A stretch of 64,000 nucleotides of DNA from NCBI RefSeq assembly GCF_000186865.1, contig NW_008705573.1:858983-922982 (forward strand), written 5' to 3'. The notes beneath the pieces are model-generated. The model was not told the origin of the DNA. It saw nothing but the letters and a program-made list of their open reading frames with translations, and ran no database searches. The stretch's first letter is position 1. Each line of letters starts with the position of its first letter. Origin of the DNA: Aureococcus anophagefferens. Its lineage: Eukaryota; Sar; Pelagophyceae; Pelagomonadales; Pelagomonadaceae. The position numbers and the translations under genes were made by a program. Shown piece by piece: positions 47,262 through 57,528 of this stretch.

Positions 47262-48824
47262 TTAGGCGAGACTGCCAAAGCCCGACGGCCGCGCGGGCTT
47301 GGCCCCCTTCGCGTGGGGGATGTCCCTCGGGAGCTCCGCGCCGGACACCGCGGCGTGCACGAGCAGCCGCACGGCGTTGAAGTAGGCCTGGCCGTTCGCG
47401 GGGTCCATGAGCCTGCGGAGGGGCGACGCGACATCGCACGAGATGCGCCGCGAAACAGCGGACGCCGGACGCGCACAGGTCGTTGTGCCCCGCGTTGAGC
47501 GTGAGGAGCCGCGCCGACGGCCGCGCGGCGCAGAACGCCTTGCCGTTCTCGTAGGGCACGATCGCGTCCGCGTCGCCGTGGATGACCAGCGCCGGCACGT
47601 CCTCGGGCACCAACCCGAACTTCTCCGAGGTTTCCAGGACCTTGCCCTTGGCGGCGCCCACGGACACGGCGACGCCGGATTCGACGATGATCCCGTCGAA
47701 GCACCTGGGCAGCAAAAGGGTGCGAAATTCCCAACTTCAAAGGTGTCTCCGAAACGCGCGCGCGCGGAACACTCACGTTGAAGCGACGTTGAATCACCCT
47801 TTTGCTGCCCTGGGAAGCACGCGGGCGCCAAACACGCGAGATGCGCCGCGGGGATGGACCCCATGCTCCGCCCGAAAAGAATGGTCTTGCAGTCCCGCGG
47901 CAGGCCCGCGGCGGTCTTGAGGTCGTCGAGGCCGTAGACCACGGCCATCATGTCGCTCAGCAGCTCCGACGCCTTCGTCGGCGCGTCGCTGCTCCACCCG
48001 TAGCCGCGAAAATCGACGACGCAGAGCCGGACGCCCAGCCGCAGGTAGACCTGGGCGAAGGAGTCGTACTCCGGGGCGACCTCGCCGTTGCCGTGGAAGT
48101 AGATCAAAAGCGGCGGCACGTCGTACGGGACTCGTATCTTCCGCACCTCCGGGTCCGCGCACTTCGAGAGGTCGGGCACGAACCGCCAGCACCGGTACCC
48201 GAGAACGATCTCCGAGCCCGGCTTCTGCAACACCCCGTCGGCGACGGCGATGCCGTGGCGCTGGGGCGACAGGGCCGTGTCGCCGCGGCTCGCCTCGCGC
48301 GGGAAGAAGAGGCCCCGGCGCTCGTCGACGCGCGCGATCGCCTCCTCGATCTCCGCGACGGCCTCCGCGTCGCCGGCCTTCCGGCTCAGGGCCAGGGCGA
48401 GGTCGGGCACGCCGACGACCCGCCAGGCGGACGACATGGCCGCGTCGTCGACGTCGAAGGCCGCGCCGCGGCGGGCCGCGTCGACGTAGGCGCGCGCGAG
48501 CTCGAGCGCCTTGCCTCGATTCGGCCGCTTCTTCTTCTTGATCTCGATCTTCTTCTTGACGGGCGGCGTCGACGGCGCCGCGCCGTCGACGGGCGCGCCG
48601 TCGACGGCCTCGAACATCTTCGCCGTCGCCCAGCCGCTCGCCGCGTCGTGCTCGACGCGCCAGCGCTCGCGGCTGCCCACGGTCTCCCGCTCGAGGACGC
48701 GCACGACGTCGCCGTTTGCCAGCTCGCCGCAGGGCTCGCTGTCGAGGCTCGCCGCCGCCCGGAGCAGCGCGCCCTTCTTGCCCACGACGCGGTAGCGCTG
48801 AGCTGCAGGGGCTGCCTCGACCAT
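47262..48824 (-). CDS. Alpha/beta hydrolase (ABHD17-like) with N-terminal SH3-like domain, one introner
   Basis: Exons 48824-47821, 47704-47477 and 47412-47262 total 1383 nt, 460 aa. N-terminal SH3-like segment (YRVVGKKGALLRAAASLDSEP ... ELANGDVVRVLERE). The hydrolase core has the oxyanion turn IYFHGNGEV, nucleophile elbow LFGRSMGSIPA (Ser), acid HGDADAIVPY (Asp) and NAGHNDL (His). Relatives are serine hydrolases, including depalmitoylases; substrate unknown. Introner 7 lies just after the nucleophile helix (LAPA joins CFDGIIVES). A 64-bp ordinary intron (47413-47476) joins NAGHNDL to LMDPANGQ. The start MVEAAPAAQRY is the first ATG. Confidence 0.83.
   Translation of the reverse strand: MVEAAPAAQRYRVVGKKGALLRAAASLDSEPCGELANGDVVRVLERETVGSRERWRVEHDAASGWATAKMFEAVDGAPVDGAAPSTPPVKKKIEIKKKKRPNRGKALELARAYVDAARRGAAFDVDDAAMSSAWRVVGVPDLALALSRKAGDAEAVAEIEEAIARVDERRGLFFPREASRGDTALSPQRHGIAVADGVLQKPGSEIVLGYRCWRFVPDLSKCADPEVRKIRVPYDVPPLLIYFHGNGEVAPEYDSFAQVYLRLGVRLCVVDFRGYGWSSDAPTKASELLSDMMAVVYGLDDLKTAAGLPRDCKTILFGRSMGSIPAAHLACLAPACFPGQQKGDSTSLQRECSARARFGDTFEVGNFAPFCCPGASTGSSSNPASPCPWAPPRARSWKPRRSSGWCPRTCRRWSSTATRTRSCPTRTARRSAPRGRRRGSSRSTRGTTTCARPASAVSRRISCDVASPLRRLMDPANGQAYFNAVRLLVHAAVSGAELPRDIPHAKGAKPARPSGFGSLA
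47705..47812 (-). mobile_element. Introner element 7 (family A, internally deleted, 108 bp)
   Basis: Near-perfect inverted ends CAGGGCAGCAAAAGGGTG / CACCCTTTTGCTGCCCAG (minus reading). Duplication gtgcttcc (47813-47820) against gtgcttcg (47697-47704). The intron is 47705-47820 (116 bp), phase 2. The middle, including the shared core, has been lost, yet both splice signals remain. Reverse relative to the gene. Confidence 0.92.
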
Positions 48825-49111
48825 GCTCTCTTACTTCAATAAAACCACATGAATGCTTCAACTTACGACGTTTAGCGCTCTCACTCGACCACTCGGGCTG
48901 CCCAGCGTTCGGCGTGCGGCCCTCGAGCGCGGCGCGCCGCGCGCGCCGGAGGCGCGCGCGCCGCTCTCCGACGGCCGCGGCGACACCGCGCGGCGCGGCG
49001 CGGCGCCGGCGGGCGGACCGCGGCCGCCAACACACGCACAAAACACCGTAGGAACCACAGCCCACTCCTCCTTGACGCGGCGCCGCCGCGCGCGGCCACC
49101 AGAGAGCCACC
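48825..49111. promoter_or_regulatory. Divergent promoter interval (hydrolase / multidomain gene)
   Basis: 287 bp between start codons, mostly a GC-rich low-complexity stretch of gcgcgc tracts around 48925-49010. No defined element recognised. Confidence 0.4.
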
Positions 49112-52100
49112 ATGGTCGCGCGCGACATCACGGCGGCCGGCGAGCTCGTGCTCTGCATCGACGGCCTCACGTGCCCGGACCAGTACGTCAACGACTTCAC
49201 GCCGCTCGAGTTCGAGGAGATCGTCGACCTCTTCCAGGAGTACGACCGCTCCGGCGACGGCGAGATCAACTGCGACGAGCTCTTCGACATGATGCGCGCC
49301 CTCGAGATGGACCACAGCGTCGACAAGGCCGCGCAGCTCATGAAGGACATCGACGCGGACGGGTCCGGCCAGCTCGACTTCGGCGAGTTCTGCGCGCTGC
49401 TCGCGAAGGTGAAGCGCGGCGACGTCGAGATGCACGGCTTCGCGAAGTTGACGGAGGACATCGGCGCGACGCCCGTCGCCGTGCTCAACCTCGAGGTCGT
49501 CAAGCGCGGCCTCAAGTCCGTCTACCGCTTCGTCGAGACGCGCGAGGCGACGGCCATGTACGACCAGTACGAGGTCATGGAGGTCACCCTGTCCGGCCAC
49601 TGGTTCGAGATCGTCCAGGGCGTCCCTTCCGAGTCCTACGGGGACCGGCGCTTCCAGGGCATCGGCAAGACGACGCGCGACGCGAAGCAGAACGCGGCCA
49701 AAGCCGCGCTGACGAAGCTCCGCGCGACGATGCCGGGCATCAAGTTCCCGCCGGGCACGATCCCCGACGAGTGGATGGAGTGGTGCCGGCGGAATTTAAG
49801 GCGGGGCGCGAAGATCGAGGACATCCTCAAGACGCTCGTGACGAAGGGGTTCCAGCCCGCGAAGAATTCCGAGTTCATGCAGAAGATGCTGCTCATGCGG
49901 TCCTTCGCGCGGACCTTTGGCGAGCCCTTCGCGCCGAGGGACTGGGTGCCGAGCCCGCGCTACCCGGAGATCGGGAACCGCCTCGGCCAGCGCGTCGAGG
50001 TCGACATCTCGGGCAAGCACGAGGGCACGAAGCTGACGACGCTGACGCCGGACCTCGAGGAGTGGATCGACCTCCACCTCTCGGGGGGCTACGACGGGTC
50101 CGTGATCTTAGCCGCGTTCACGCTCATGGAGCAGCCCGTCGACTCGCTGCCGGCCGTCGTGCAGCGGCTGCGGCGGAACGTCGGCGGCCGCGCCGCGGAC
50201 GTCGTCCGGCCGGAAGTGCTGGACTTTCGGACGATCTGCGCGCGGGACCTGCTGTGGGAGGCGGAGATCTACGTGTGCGCGGGCCAGGACGCGAGCTTCG
50301 TCTTCGAGAAGCGCCACTCGGGCGTCGCGCGGACGCCGCTGCAATTGGCCGCGGAGCACGGCTGCGTCCGCGTCGTGCGCCTGCTCATGGACCGCAAGGC
50401 CGACGTCCACGAGGTCGACCGGCTGGGCCGCACGCCCCTCCACCTCGCGGCGGCGGGCGGCCACCTCGACGTCTGCGAGGCCCTGATCGACCCCGGCGGC
50501 GCGGACGTGCACGCCGTCGACAACTGCCAGGACACGCCGCTCCACCTCGCGGCCAAGGCGAACTGGCCCGCCGTCGTCCACCATCTGGCCAACGTCGAGG
50601 AGACGAATATCCGCGATGTGCTCGCGGGCCTCAGGGCAGCACAAGAGAGCGACATGCCCAACTTCAAAGGCTCATATCTCCGCTCGTTGCGGCTGATGTT
50701 TGGACGAGCGATCATGTCTCGGCACGATCTCGACGCGTGGATGTGTTTTCCGTAACGCGCGCGCGCGGCACACTCACGTTGAAGCGACGTTGAATCACCC
50801 TTTTCCGCCCAGGCGGGCCTCATCGCGCCGGGCATGAAGACGGACATGCCGAACATCTTCAGCGACTGTTTCGCGCTCTTCCAGAAGAAGAAGCTGCGGC
50901 AGAACGAGCGGCGCCACTTCCGCAAGGACTGGCTCTACGAGGTCGCCGTGCACTGCTACGAGACCGAGGTGTCGACGGCGTGCAAGCGCTTTGTGACCGC
51001 GCCCGTGAAATCCGCCGCGGACGACGTGCTCGAGCTCATGGACCCGGACCCCGACGGCGGCTACAGCAAGTCGGAGAAGTTTGACGGCGTCACGTCGGAG
51101 ATCTGGATCCCCTGCATCATGAACCCCCAGCACCTCGTCGAGCTCTGCAAGTACACGTTCAAATATTCCGCTTTACAGTCGCGGAACCAGCTCGGCCGGA
51201 CGGCGCTCCACGAGGCCTGCTTCGCGAACCGCAGCGACAGCCACTTCCAGGTGATCCGGGTTTTAGTAGACGACCACGTCCAGAACCTGCACGCGGTCGA
51301 CGACTGCGGCTGCGACGCGCGGTCCTTGGTCGTCGCGCCGCGCGGGCGGCCGGACTCGCCGTCGGGCCACCGGCTCCGCGAGGACATCATCGACGACCAC
51401 CGCGACGATTTGTTGGACGACTACACGGCGGCCTGCGAGGCCATCGACGACGCGAACTCGAAGCGGCGCCAGGCGGAGGCGCTCGACGACGCGATATCGC
51501 GCGGTTTGGCCATGGACCACGCGATGTGGTCGCTGCTCAAGGACATGTCCATGATCAAGCGCACGCTCGCGGGCGTCGACGAGTTCGAGGACACGATGAC
51601 GAAGAACCGCTTCTACCGGTGGCGCGACGAGGACGACGAGGACGCGGCCGCCAAGGCCGAGGCATCGGGCGTCGCGAAATCCGCGGAGCAGCTCCTCGAG
51701 GACATGGACGCGACCCTCAAGTACGACTGGGCGCCGCCGTCCCGGTTCGTCTTCGAGGAGAAGGTCACGGAGGCCATCCACCACGTGCGCCGCCACACGC
51801 GGCTGCTCCGGTCCGTCGGCGAGTGGGACGTGATGCTCGACTCGCGCCAGGTCGACGAGTGCGTGCTCTACGTCAGCGACGGCGTCGCCGAGGCCGGCGG
51901 CATCGGCGTGAGCTCCATGAAGCCCCAGAAGCTCGCCTGGGACGCGCTCCAGTCCAACGCGGTCACCGTCGGCACGCTGGGCTCCGCGGACGAGTGGAAG
52001 ATCTACCAGCTCCACGACGGCCAGGAGTTCTACTGCAAGCAGGCGTTGGGCGACTACCGCTGGCTCAAGCCCATCGACGCCGTCGAGAAGGACGAGGCCG

Positions 52101-55100
52101 ACGTCCAGTGCACGAACATCACCTTCGACTACAAGGCGACGGAGCAGCCGTGGTACACGTCTGTGTGCAAATCAAATCTTCAACCCGACTTCAATGTGCG
52201 CGTATTCGAATGTTTTGACACGAGCACTTCCGCCGTGCTTCGAGAACTCGCTGAGAGCAATCGATTCGTCCAAAAATCAGCCGAATCGACTTCGATTTGA
52301 CCGAGCTAGAGAATTCTGAAGTTTGGCCCCGACGTCCCAGCTCACTGGTTGATTTCCACACAGGTACACGTGCGAGGAGTGCAACAACATCGGCATCAAC
52401 GGCAAGAAGGTGCGCCTCATTATCTGCGTCCACTGCGCGAAGAAGTGCCACGCGGGCCACGAGGGCATCAAGTACCTGCGGACGTCGCGCGTCGCGTGCA
52501 TGTGCCCGGACGTCGGCTGCGATTTGATGCGCGAGCTCGAGGCCGCGGAGGCGGACAAGACGAACGTGCGCATGAACACGCTGGCCAAGGCCGAGGCCGG
52601 CGAGTGCCGGCGGCGCGACGCGCTGGCCACGGAGACGCCTGCGGTGCTCGCGCGGCTTCCCGAGCGCACGGAGGAGCAGATCAAGGCCGGCGCGATCCAG
52701 GGCTGGGCGCTCTGCCGCCGCGCGGCCTACACGGAGCCCGTCGACGGCTGGCAGATCCTCGTGGATCCCACGCAGCCCGCGGAGATCACCGTGGGCAAGT
52801 CCGTGCTCGCGGACCGCGACGAGCTCATCGGGACGAAGATCGACGCTGTGCCGAAACCAAATCTTCAACCCGACTTCAATGTGAGCGTATTCGAATGTTT
52901 TGACACAATTTCTTCGGCTGGGCTTCGAGAACTCGACGAGAGCGATCGATCCGTCCAAAAATCAGCCGAATCGACTTCGATTTGACCGAGCTAGAGAATT
53001 CTCAAGTTTGGTCAGGACCACCCAAACCAGTGGTTGGTTTTGGCACAGGATCGACGCGAAGGTCGTGGACCGGTGGACGCACCGCGACGGCACGCACCGC
53101 TTCACCTTGCTCTTCGAGGACGGCAGCAAGCGCTACAAGGTCGCCCGCGAGGACCTCATGGTCGTCGAGGCGACCTACTTTTACTGGAACTGCAAGCGCG
53201 TCGAGGCGGAGTGGGAGCCGCCGAAGGAGTCGCGGCGGCCGCTGCTGAAGATGTTCAAGGACCGCAAGAAGAAGAAGGAGGACCACGAGCGCGCGCTGAA
53301 GCGCGCGGCCGAGGCCGAGGAGAAGGCGCGCAAGGAGCGCCAGAAGCAGGCCGACGACGACAAGAAGAAGTCGACGGACCTCGTCGTGAAGGACGGGGAC
53401 AAAAAGCCCGAGGACGCGCTCGCGGCGGCCGGCGGTGCGCCCGAGGACGGCGCCCTCGTCGCGGCGCCCGAGGACGCCCTCGAGTCCTTCAACGTCGTCG
53501 AGAAGAAGGAGTTCGAGGACGAGGTCATGCGCGACTTCGACGAGTGGTTCCGGCCGCACTACAACCCGCGCGCGGCCAAGGCGCTCGACTGGCCCCTCTT
53601 CACGGGCGAGGACTGGGCCGTGCTCGTCAACGACCACGCGCGGCTCCTGCGCTACCTCGGCGACTGGGAGGAGTACGAGCACCGGGGCGTGGGCTGCCGC
53701 TTCTGGCGCGACACCGTCGTCGTCGAGCGGGAGGCGGCCGCGCGGCGGCTCCAGCTCATGTTCCGCCAGTTCTGGTTCGTCCAGGGGCCGATCCACTGGT
53801 ACTCCGTGGCCTTCACCTGGAAGATGCCCCCGGCCGTGAAGAAGTTCGAGGAGGAGCGCACGGGCTGGGCCGTGCTCCGGCGCCGGTCCCGCTACCTCCG
53901 CGACGTCACGGACGTCGACGACCGCGTCTGGAAGGAGCACATGGACCCCGTCTGCGGCGAGATCTTCTACTTCCTGCCGCGGAGCGGCTTCTCCCAGTGG
54001 ACCAAGCCCAAGATCCCGAAGCTGAACACGGAGGGCGTGCTCGAGGACATGCACCTCGACGACGCCGTCATGTTCCGCTTCCCCGGGAACCAGGTGTCGA
54101 CGCCCGGCTACATCGTGAAGGTCCGCAAGGACCCGGACAACGGCGAGCGCATGTACGACGTCGAGCCCCAGGGCGAGGAGCAGAAGAAGAAGACGCCCAT
54201 CATGAAGTGGGTCAAGCGCAAGGCGCTGAATTGGATGCCCAAGAGCCACGAGGAGGTCGAGATGGAGCGCGAGGAGCGGCTCTGGCTCATGCAGCTCCAC
54301 CGCCAGCAGAACGCGCGGGCCCGCGCGCGGCGGCGCCAGGAGGAGAAGGACGCCGCCGAGCAGCTCAAGAAGCACCGGCGGCGCGCGCGGCGCGGCCGCG
54401 ACGACGACATCGAGGTCGCGCGCGCGGCCATGGCCGCCGCGGAGGCCGCGACGCTCGCCGCGGAGGCCCAGGCGAAGCTCGAGCGGGACCACCTCGCGGC
54501 GATCATGGCCACGGCCCAGTCCCAGGGCATCGACGTCCGCGCGTTCAAGGCCCAGCAGGAGGGCACGTCGCTCCTGCGGGTCGAGCACGACGTCGACGAG
54601 GAGAACATCCACGAGTTCGAGGACGAGATGCAGAAGGCGCGGGAGCAGATGGAGCACCAGCGCGAGATGCGCGAGGCGGAGATCGCCAAGAAGGGCAAGG
54701 ACGACGAGGAGCGCGAGCGCTGGCTCAGCGCGCGCGAGGACGGCGTGACGACGCCGCGGACGAAGGCGCGGCGGCGGCTGCTGCGCCTGCTCTACAAGGC
54801 GACGCGGCGGCAGAACCGGGGCTACGTCATCTGCGAGTGGGGCTGCGGCGTCTGGGCCCAGATCGGCCGCGACAAGCTCTTCCACGAGAAGGAGTCGTGC
54901 GTGAAGCGGATCATCCCCTGCGTCCTCGGCTGCGAGCTCCGGCGGCGCGAGGAGGAGTGGATGGTGCTCGAGGACGCGGACCCGGAGGTCGAGGAGGGCG
55001 GGCCGCCGCCGGCGCACCCGCGGACCATGCAGCAGGTCCACGAGCAGGACGAGTGCCCGAAGCGGCTCGTGCCGTGCGACCGCCGCTGCGGCGAGTGGGT

Positions 55101-56529
55101 CGCGGCGGACGCGCTGGACCACCACATGACCGTCATGTGCATCAAGCGGCCCTTCCCCGAGATCTGGTGCCGCCTGGGCTGCGGCGTCTACTTCAAGGGC
55201 GGCGCGCACGAGGTGTTGCAGCTCGAGGCGAAGCGGTTGGAGCACGAGCAGGAGATGTGCGAGGAGCGCATGGTCCGGTGCCACTTCAAGAAGTGCGCGG
55301 CGACGTGCAAGGCCAAGGACCGGCGGCGGCACCGGCGGCTCCACATGCTCCGCGGCGGCATCGCGCTCTACACGGTGCCGGGCGTCTACACGTACAAGGT
55401 CCCCGGCTGTGCCGAATTCAACGACGGGTTCGGGCGGTCCCGACCAAACTTCAAACCTCTCGAGCTCGGTCACATCGAAGTCGATTCGGCTGATTTTTGG
55501 ACGAATCGATCGCTCTCGTCGAGTTCTCGACTGAGCGCACGAGAGCTTGCGTCGAAGCGGCGCATACGCGCACATTGAAGTCGAGTTGAACTTTTAAGTT
55601 CCGCGCAGGTCCCGGGAGGCGCGCGGCAGCTCAAGGTCCAGATCTGGGGCGCGGGCGGCGGGTCGGGCCACCTGCGGGACCAGGTCGCCGGGAACGGCGG
55701 CGGCGGCGCCTTCGTCGAGGCGCTGATGGTCGTCGTGCCCGACGAGGCGCTCGAGATCGTCGTCGGCGCGGGCGGCTCCGCGGGCGTCTACGGCGGCACG
55801 GTGCAGCTCGTCCACGAGGACGACCCGGCGGCGACGGAGGTCGAGGAGGTCTGCGGCGTGTCGAGGGGCGGCCACCCGGGCGGCGGCAACGGCCACGGCG
55901 GCAACGAGTGCTGGGCGGCCGGCGGCGGCGGCGGCTACTCGATGGTGCAGCGGTTCACGAAGACGGGGCCCGTGCCCGTCTTCGTCGCCGGCGGCGGCGG
56001 CGGCGGCGGCGCGCGGGACGGGTGCCCCGGCGGCGGCCTGGACGGGGAATTACCCGGAATGAGGGTGGACAAGCGGAACGGCCGCATGGGCACGCAGGAG
56101 CGCGGAGGCGCCGCGGGCGACTCGGGCGAGGCCGCGCTGTGCACGTTCCCCTCGAAGCCGGGCGCGCAGTGGCAGGGCGGCAACGGCGCCCAGTTCGGCG
56201 GCGGCGGCGGCGGCGGCCTGTTCGGCGGCGGCGGCGGCGGCACGAGCCCGGGCATCGCCGGCGGCGGCGGCGGCGGCTCGTCGTACGTCGACGTCACGGC
56301 CTGCAAGGACTTCGTCGTGCTCCAGGGCGTCGGCAACTTCCCCGGGGGCACGAAGCACCAGCCGCCCAAGGCCTGCGGCATCGGCGAGTGGGACTACACG
56401 GGCGGCTTCTCCGGCTCCGGCGGCGGCGCGGACATCCGCAAGGTGCACCCGGGCAAGAACGGCGCGGTCAAGATCCTGCGGCCGGGCTTCTACTTCGAGG
56501 ACTCGAGTCTACTGCAGGCGCTGGGGTGA
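49112..56529 (+). CDS. 2,198-residue multidomain protein (EF-hand, ankyrin, UBR-like, WW, TRAF-type zinc fingers, Gly-rich), four introners
   Basis: Exons 49112-50623, 50813-52152, 52364-52837, 53049-55398 and 55609-56529 total 6597 nt. Domains in order: two EF-hands (loops 45-56 and 81-92); a dsRBD-like stretch ending GIGKTTRDAKQNAAKAAL (~190-230); ankyrin repeats (TPLQLAAEHGC, TPLHLAAAGGH, TPLHLAAKAN); a UBR-box-like zinc cluster (CEECNNIG ... CVHCAKKCHAGH, ~950-1000); a Tudor-like segment (~1109-1145); WW-like segments (FYWNCKRVEAEWEPP, and FYFLPRSGFSQWTKP ~1405); long charged coiled coils; TRAF-type Cys/His fingers (~1700-1870); and a Gly-rich C-terminal domain of many GGGGG runs like that of ALK-type receptors. 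Probably a Ca2+-responsive scaffold or ubiquitin-pathway protein. Overall function is unknown. Confidence 0.8.
50632..50812 (+). mobile_element. Introner element 8 (family A, 181 bp)
   Basis: Starts CAGGGCAGCACAAGAGAG and ends CCGCCCAG. Duplication gcgggcct is perfect (50624-50631 and 50813-50820). The intron is 50624-50812 (189 bp), phase 0, with a GC donor (gcgggc), joining RDVLAGL to IAPGMKTD. It is a multiple of three, but an in-frame stop would truncate a retained transcript. Forward orientation. Confidence 0.93.
52161..52363 (+). mobile_element. Introner element 9 (family B, 203 bp, reverse)
   Basis: Ends CTGTGTGCAAATCAAATC and GATTTCCACACAG. Duplication gtacacgt is perfect (52153-52160 and 52364-52371). 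The intron is 52153-52363 (211 bp), phase 2, joining EQPWYT to CEECNNIG, which rebuilds the UBR-like zinc cluster. Confidence 0.94.
52846..53048 (+). mobile_element. Introner element 10 (family B, 203 bp, reverse, GA at the donor position)
   Basis: Ends CTGTGCCGAAACCAA and TTGGTTTTGGCACAG. Duplication gatcgacg is perfect (52838-52845 and 53049-53056). Restoring the original frame (GTKIDAKVVDRW) requires removal of 52838-53048, which begins GA rather than GT or GC. An alternative that keeps frame uses the element's own GT at 52848 with AG at 53061, deleting one Lys. Confidence 0.9.
55407..55608 (+). mobile_element. Introner element 11 (family B, 202 bp)
   Basis: Starts CTGTGCCGAATTCAACG and ends AAGTTCCGCGCAG. 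Duplication gtccccgg (55399-55406) against gtcccggg (55609-55616). The intron is 55399-55608 (210 bp), phase 0, joining VYTYK to VPGGARQLK. Forward orientation. Confidence 0.93.
55870..56300 (+). repeat. Gly-rich coding runs (ggcggc)n
   Basis: Several pure or near-pure GGC runs encode 5-8 Gly residues each within the C-terminal Gly-rich domain of the multidomain protein. Confidence 0.85.
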
Positions 56530-56538
56530 GTAACGCGC

Positions 56539-57528
56539 TTACTCGAAGGTCGCGCCGCCGCTCCGCTCGCGGAGGGACAGGGTGACGATCTCCGTCTTGT
56601 GGAGCGCGCGGAGGCCGTCGAGGTCGTCGGTCTCGCGGTCCGCGCCGCCGGCGATCCAGTCCGCGATGACGTGGCGGCGGCGCCGCGCCTCGGCCTCGTC
56701 CTCGAGCCGCTTCGCCTCGGCGGCCCGGGCCTCCGCGAGGCGGCGCCGCGACTCGAGGCCTTCCGCGCGCGCGGCCTCCAGCGCCGCGGCGGCGACGCGG
56801 CGCTCGCGGCGCCGGTCGGCCCGCTCGCGCTCCAAAGCGACGGCGCGCGACACGTCGTCGACGCAGCGCGCCGCGTGGTCCACGAGGCGGTCCGCCTTGT
56901 GCTCCGCGGCGGAAGCGAGCGCGTCCGCGCGGCCGCGGCGCGCGCGCTGCGCCGCGCGCGCGCGCCGGTCCGCGGCGAGGTCGCGCCGCAGGCCCGCGTT
57001 CTCCTCGCCGAGGCGCGCGCACGTCGCGCGCGCGCCGCGGCACTCGCGCTGCGCGTCCGCGACCGCCGCGGCCCGGGCGGACGCGTCCGCGTCGCGGCCG
57101 TGCGCGGCGGCCGCGCGGCGCCGCTCGCCGGCGTCGAGCGCGGCGGCGACGGCGCCGAGGCGCTCGCGGAACGTGGCCGCGCGCACGCGGCTCTCGGCGA
57201 GGCGCGCGCGCGCGGCCGCCGCCTCGGCGCCGCGGAGTTTCGCGTCCTCCTCGTCGGCGGCGGCCGCGGCCGCGGACGCGTCGCGGTCCCGGAGCGCGGC
57301 GGAGAGGCGCGCCTCCAGCGACCGCACGGCCTCGTCCAGGCCGTCGTCGTCGACGAGCTGGGCCTCCAGGTGCCCGATGCGCTCGTCGCGGTCCGCGAGG
57401 GCGGCCTCGAGGACCTCGGACCGCTGGGCGGCGACCTTCTCGGCCTCCAACGAGCTCTCGTGCGCGGCGCGCAGCTCCGCGAGGCGCCGCAGGTCCTTGA
57501 CCGACGGGTTCAGGGAGGCGACGGACAT
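56539..57528 (-). CDS. Ala/Arg/Glu-rich coiled-coil protein
   Basis: Single exon, 329 aa from MSVASLNPSVKDLRRLAELRAAHE; the in-frame upstream extension has only a GTG. Nearly the whole protein is a heptad-rich coiled coil (for example RIGHLEAQLVDDDGLDEAVRSLEARL). It ends in a short non-coil tail (DWIAGGADRETDDLDGLRALHKTEIVTL). No Cys pairs, no membrane segment and no known motif. Probably structural or a cytoskeletal/ciliary adaptor, but unassigned. The stop lies 9 bp from the stop of the convergent 2,198-residue gene. Confidence 0.6.
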   Translation of the reverse strand: MSVASLNPSVKDLRRLAELRAAHESSLEAEKVAAQRSEVLEAALADRDERIGHLEAQLVDDDGLDEAVRSLEARLSAALRDRDASAAAAAADEEDAKLRGAEAAAARARLAESRVRAATFRERLGAVAAALDAGERRRAAAAHGRDADASARAAAVADAQRECRGARATCARLGEENAGLRRDLAADRRARAAQRARRGRADALASAAEHKADRLVDHAARCVDDVSRAVALERERADRRRERRVAAAALEAARAEGLESRRRLAEARAAEAKRLEDEAEARRRRHVIADWIAGGADRETDDLDGLRALHKTEIVTLSLRERSGGATFE

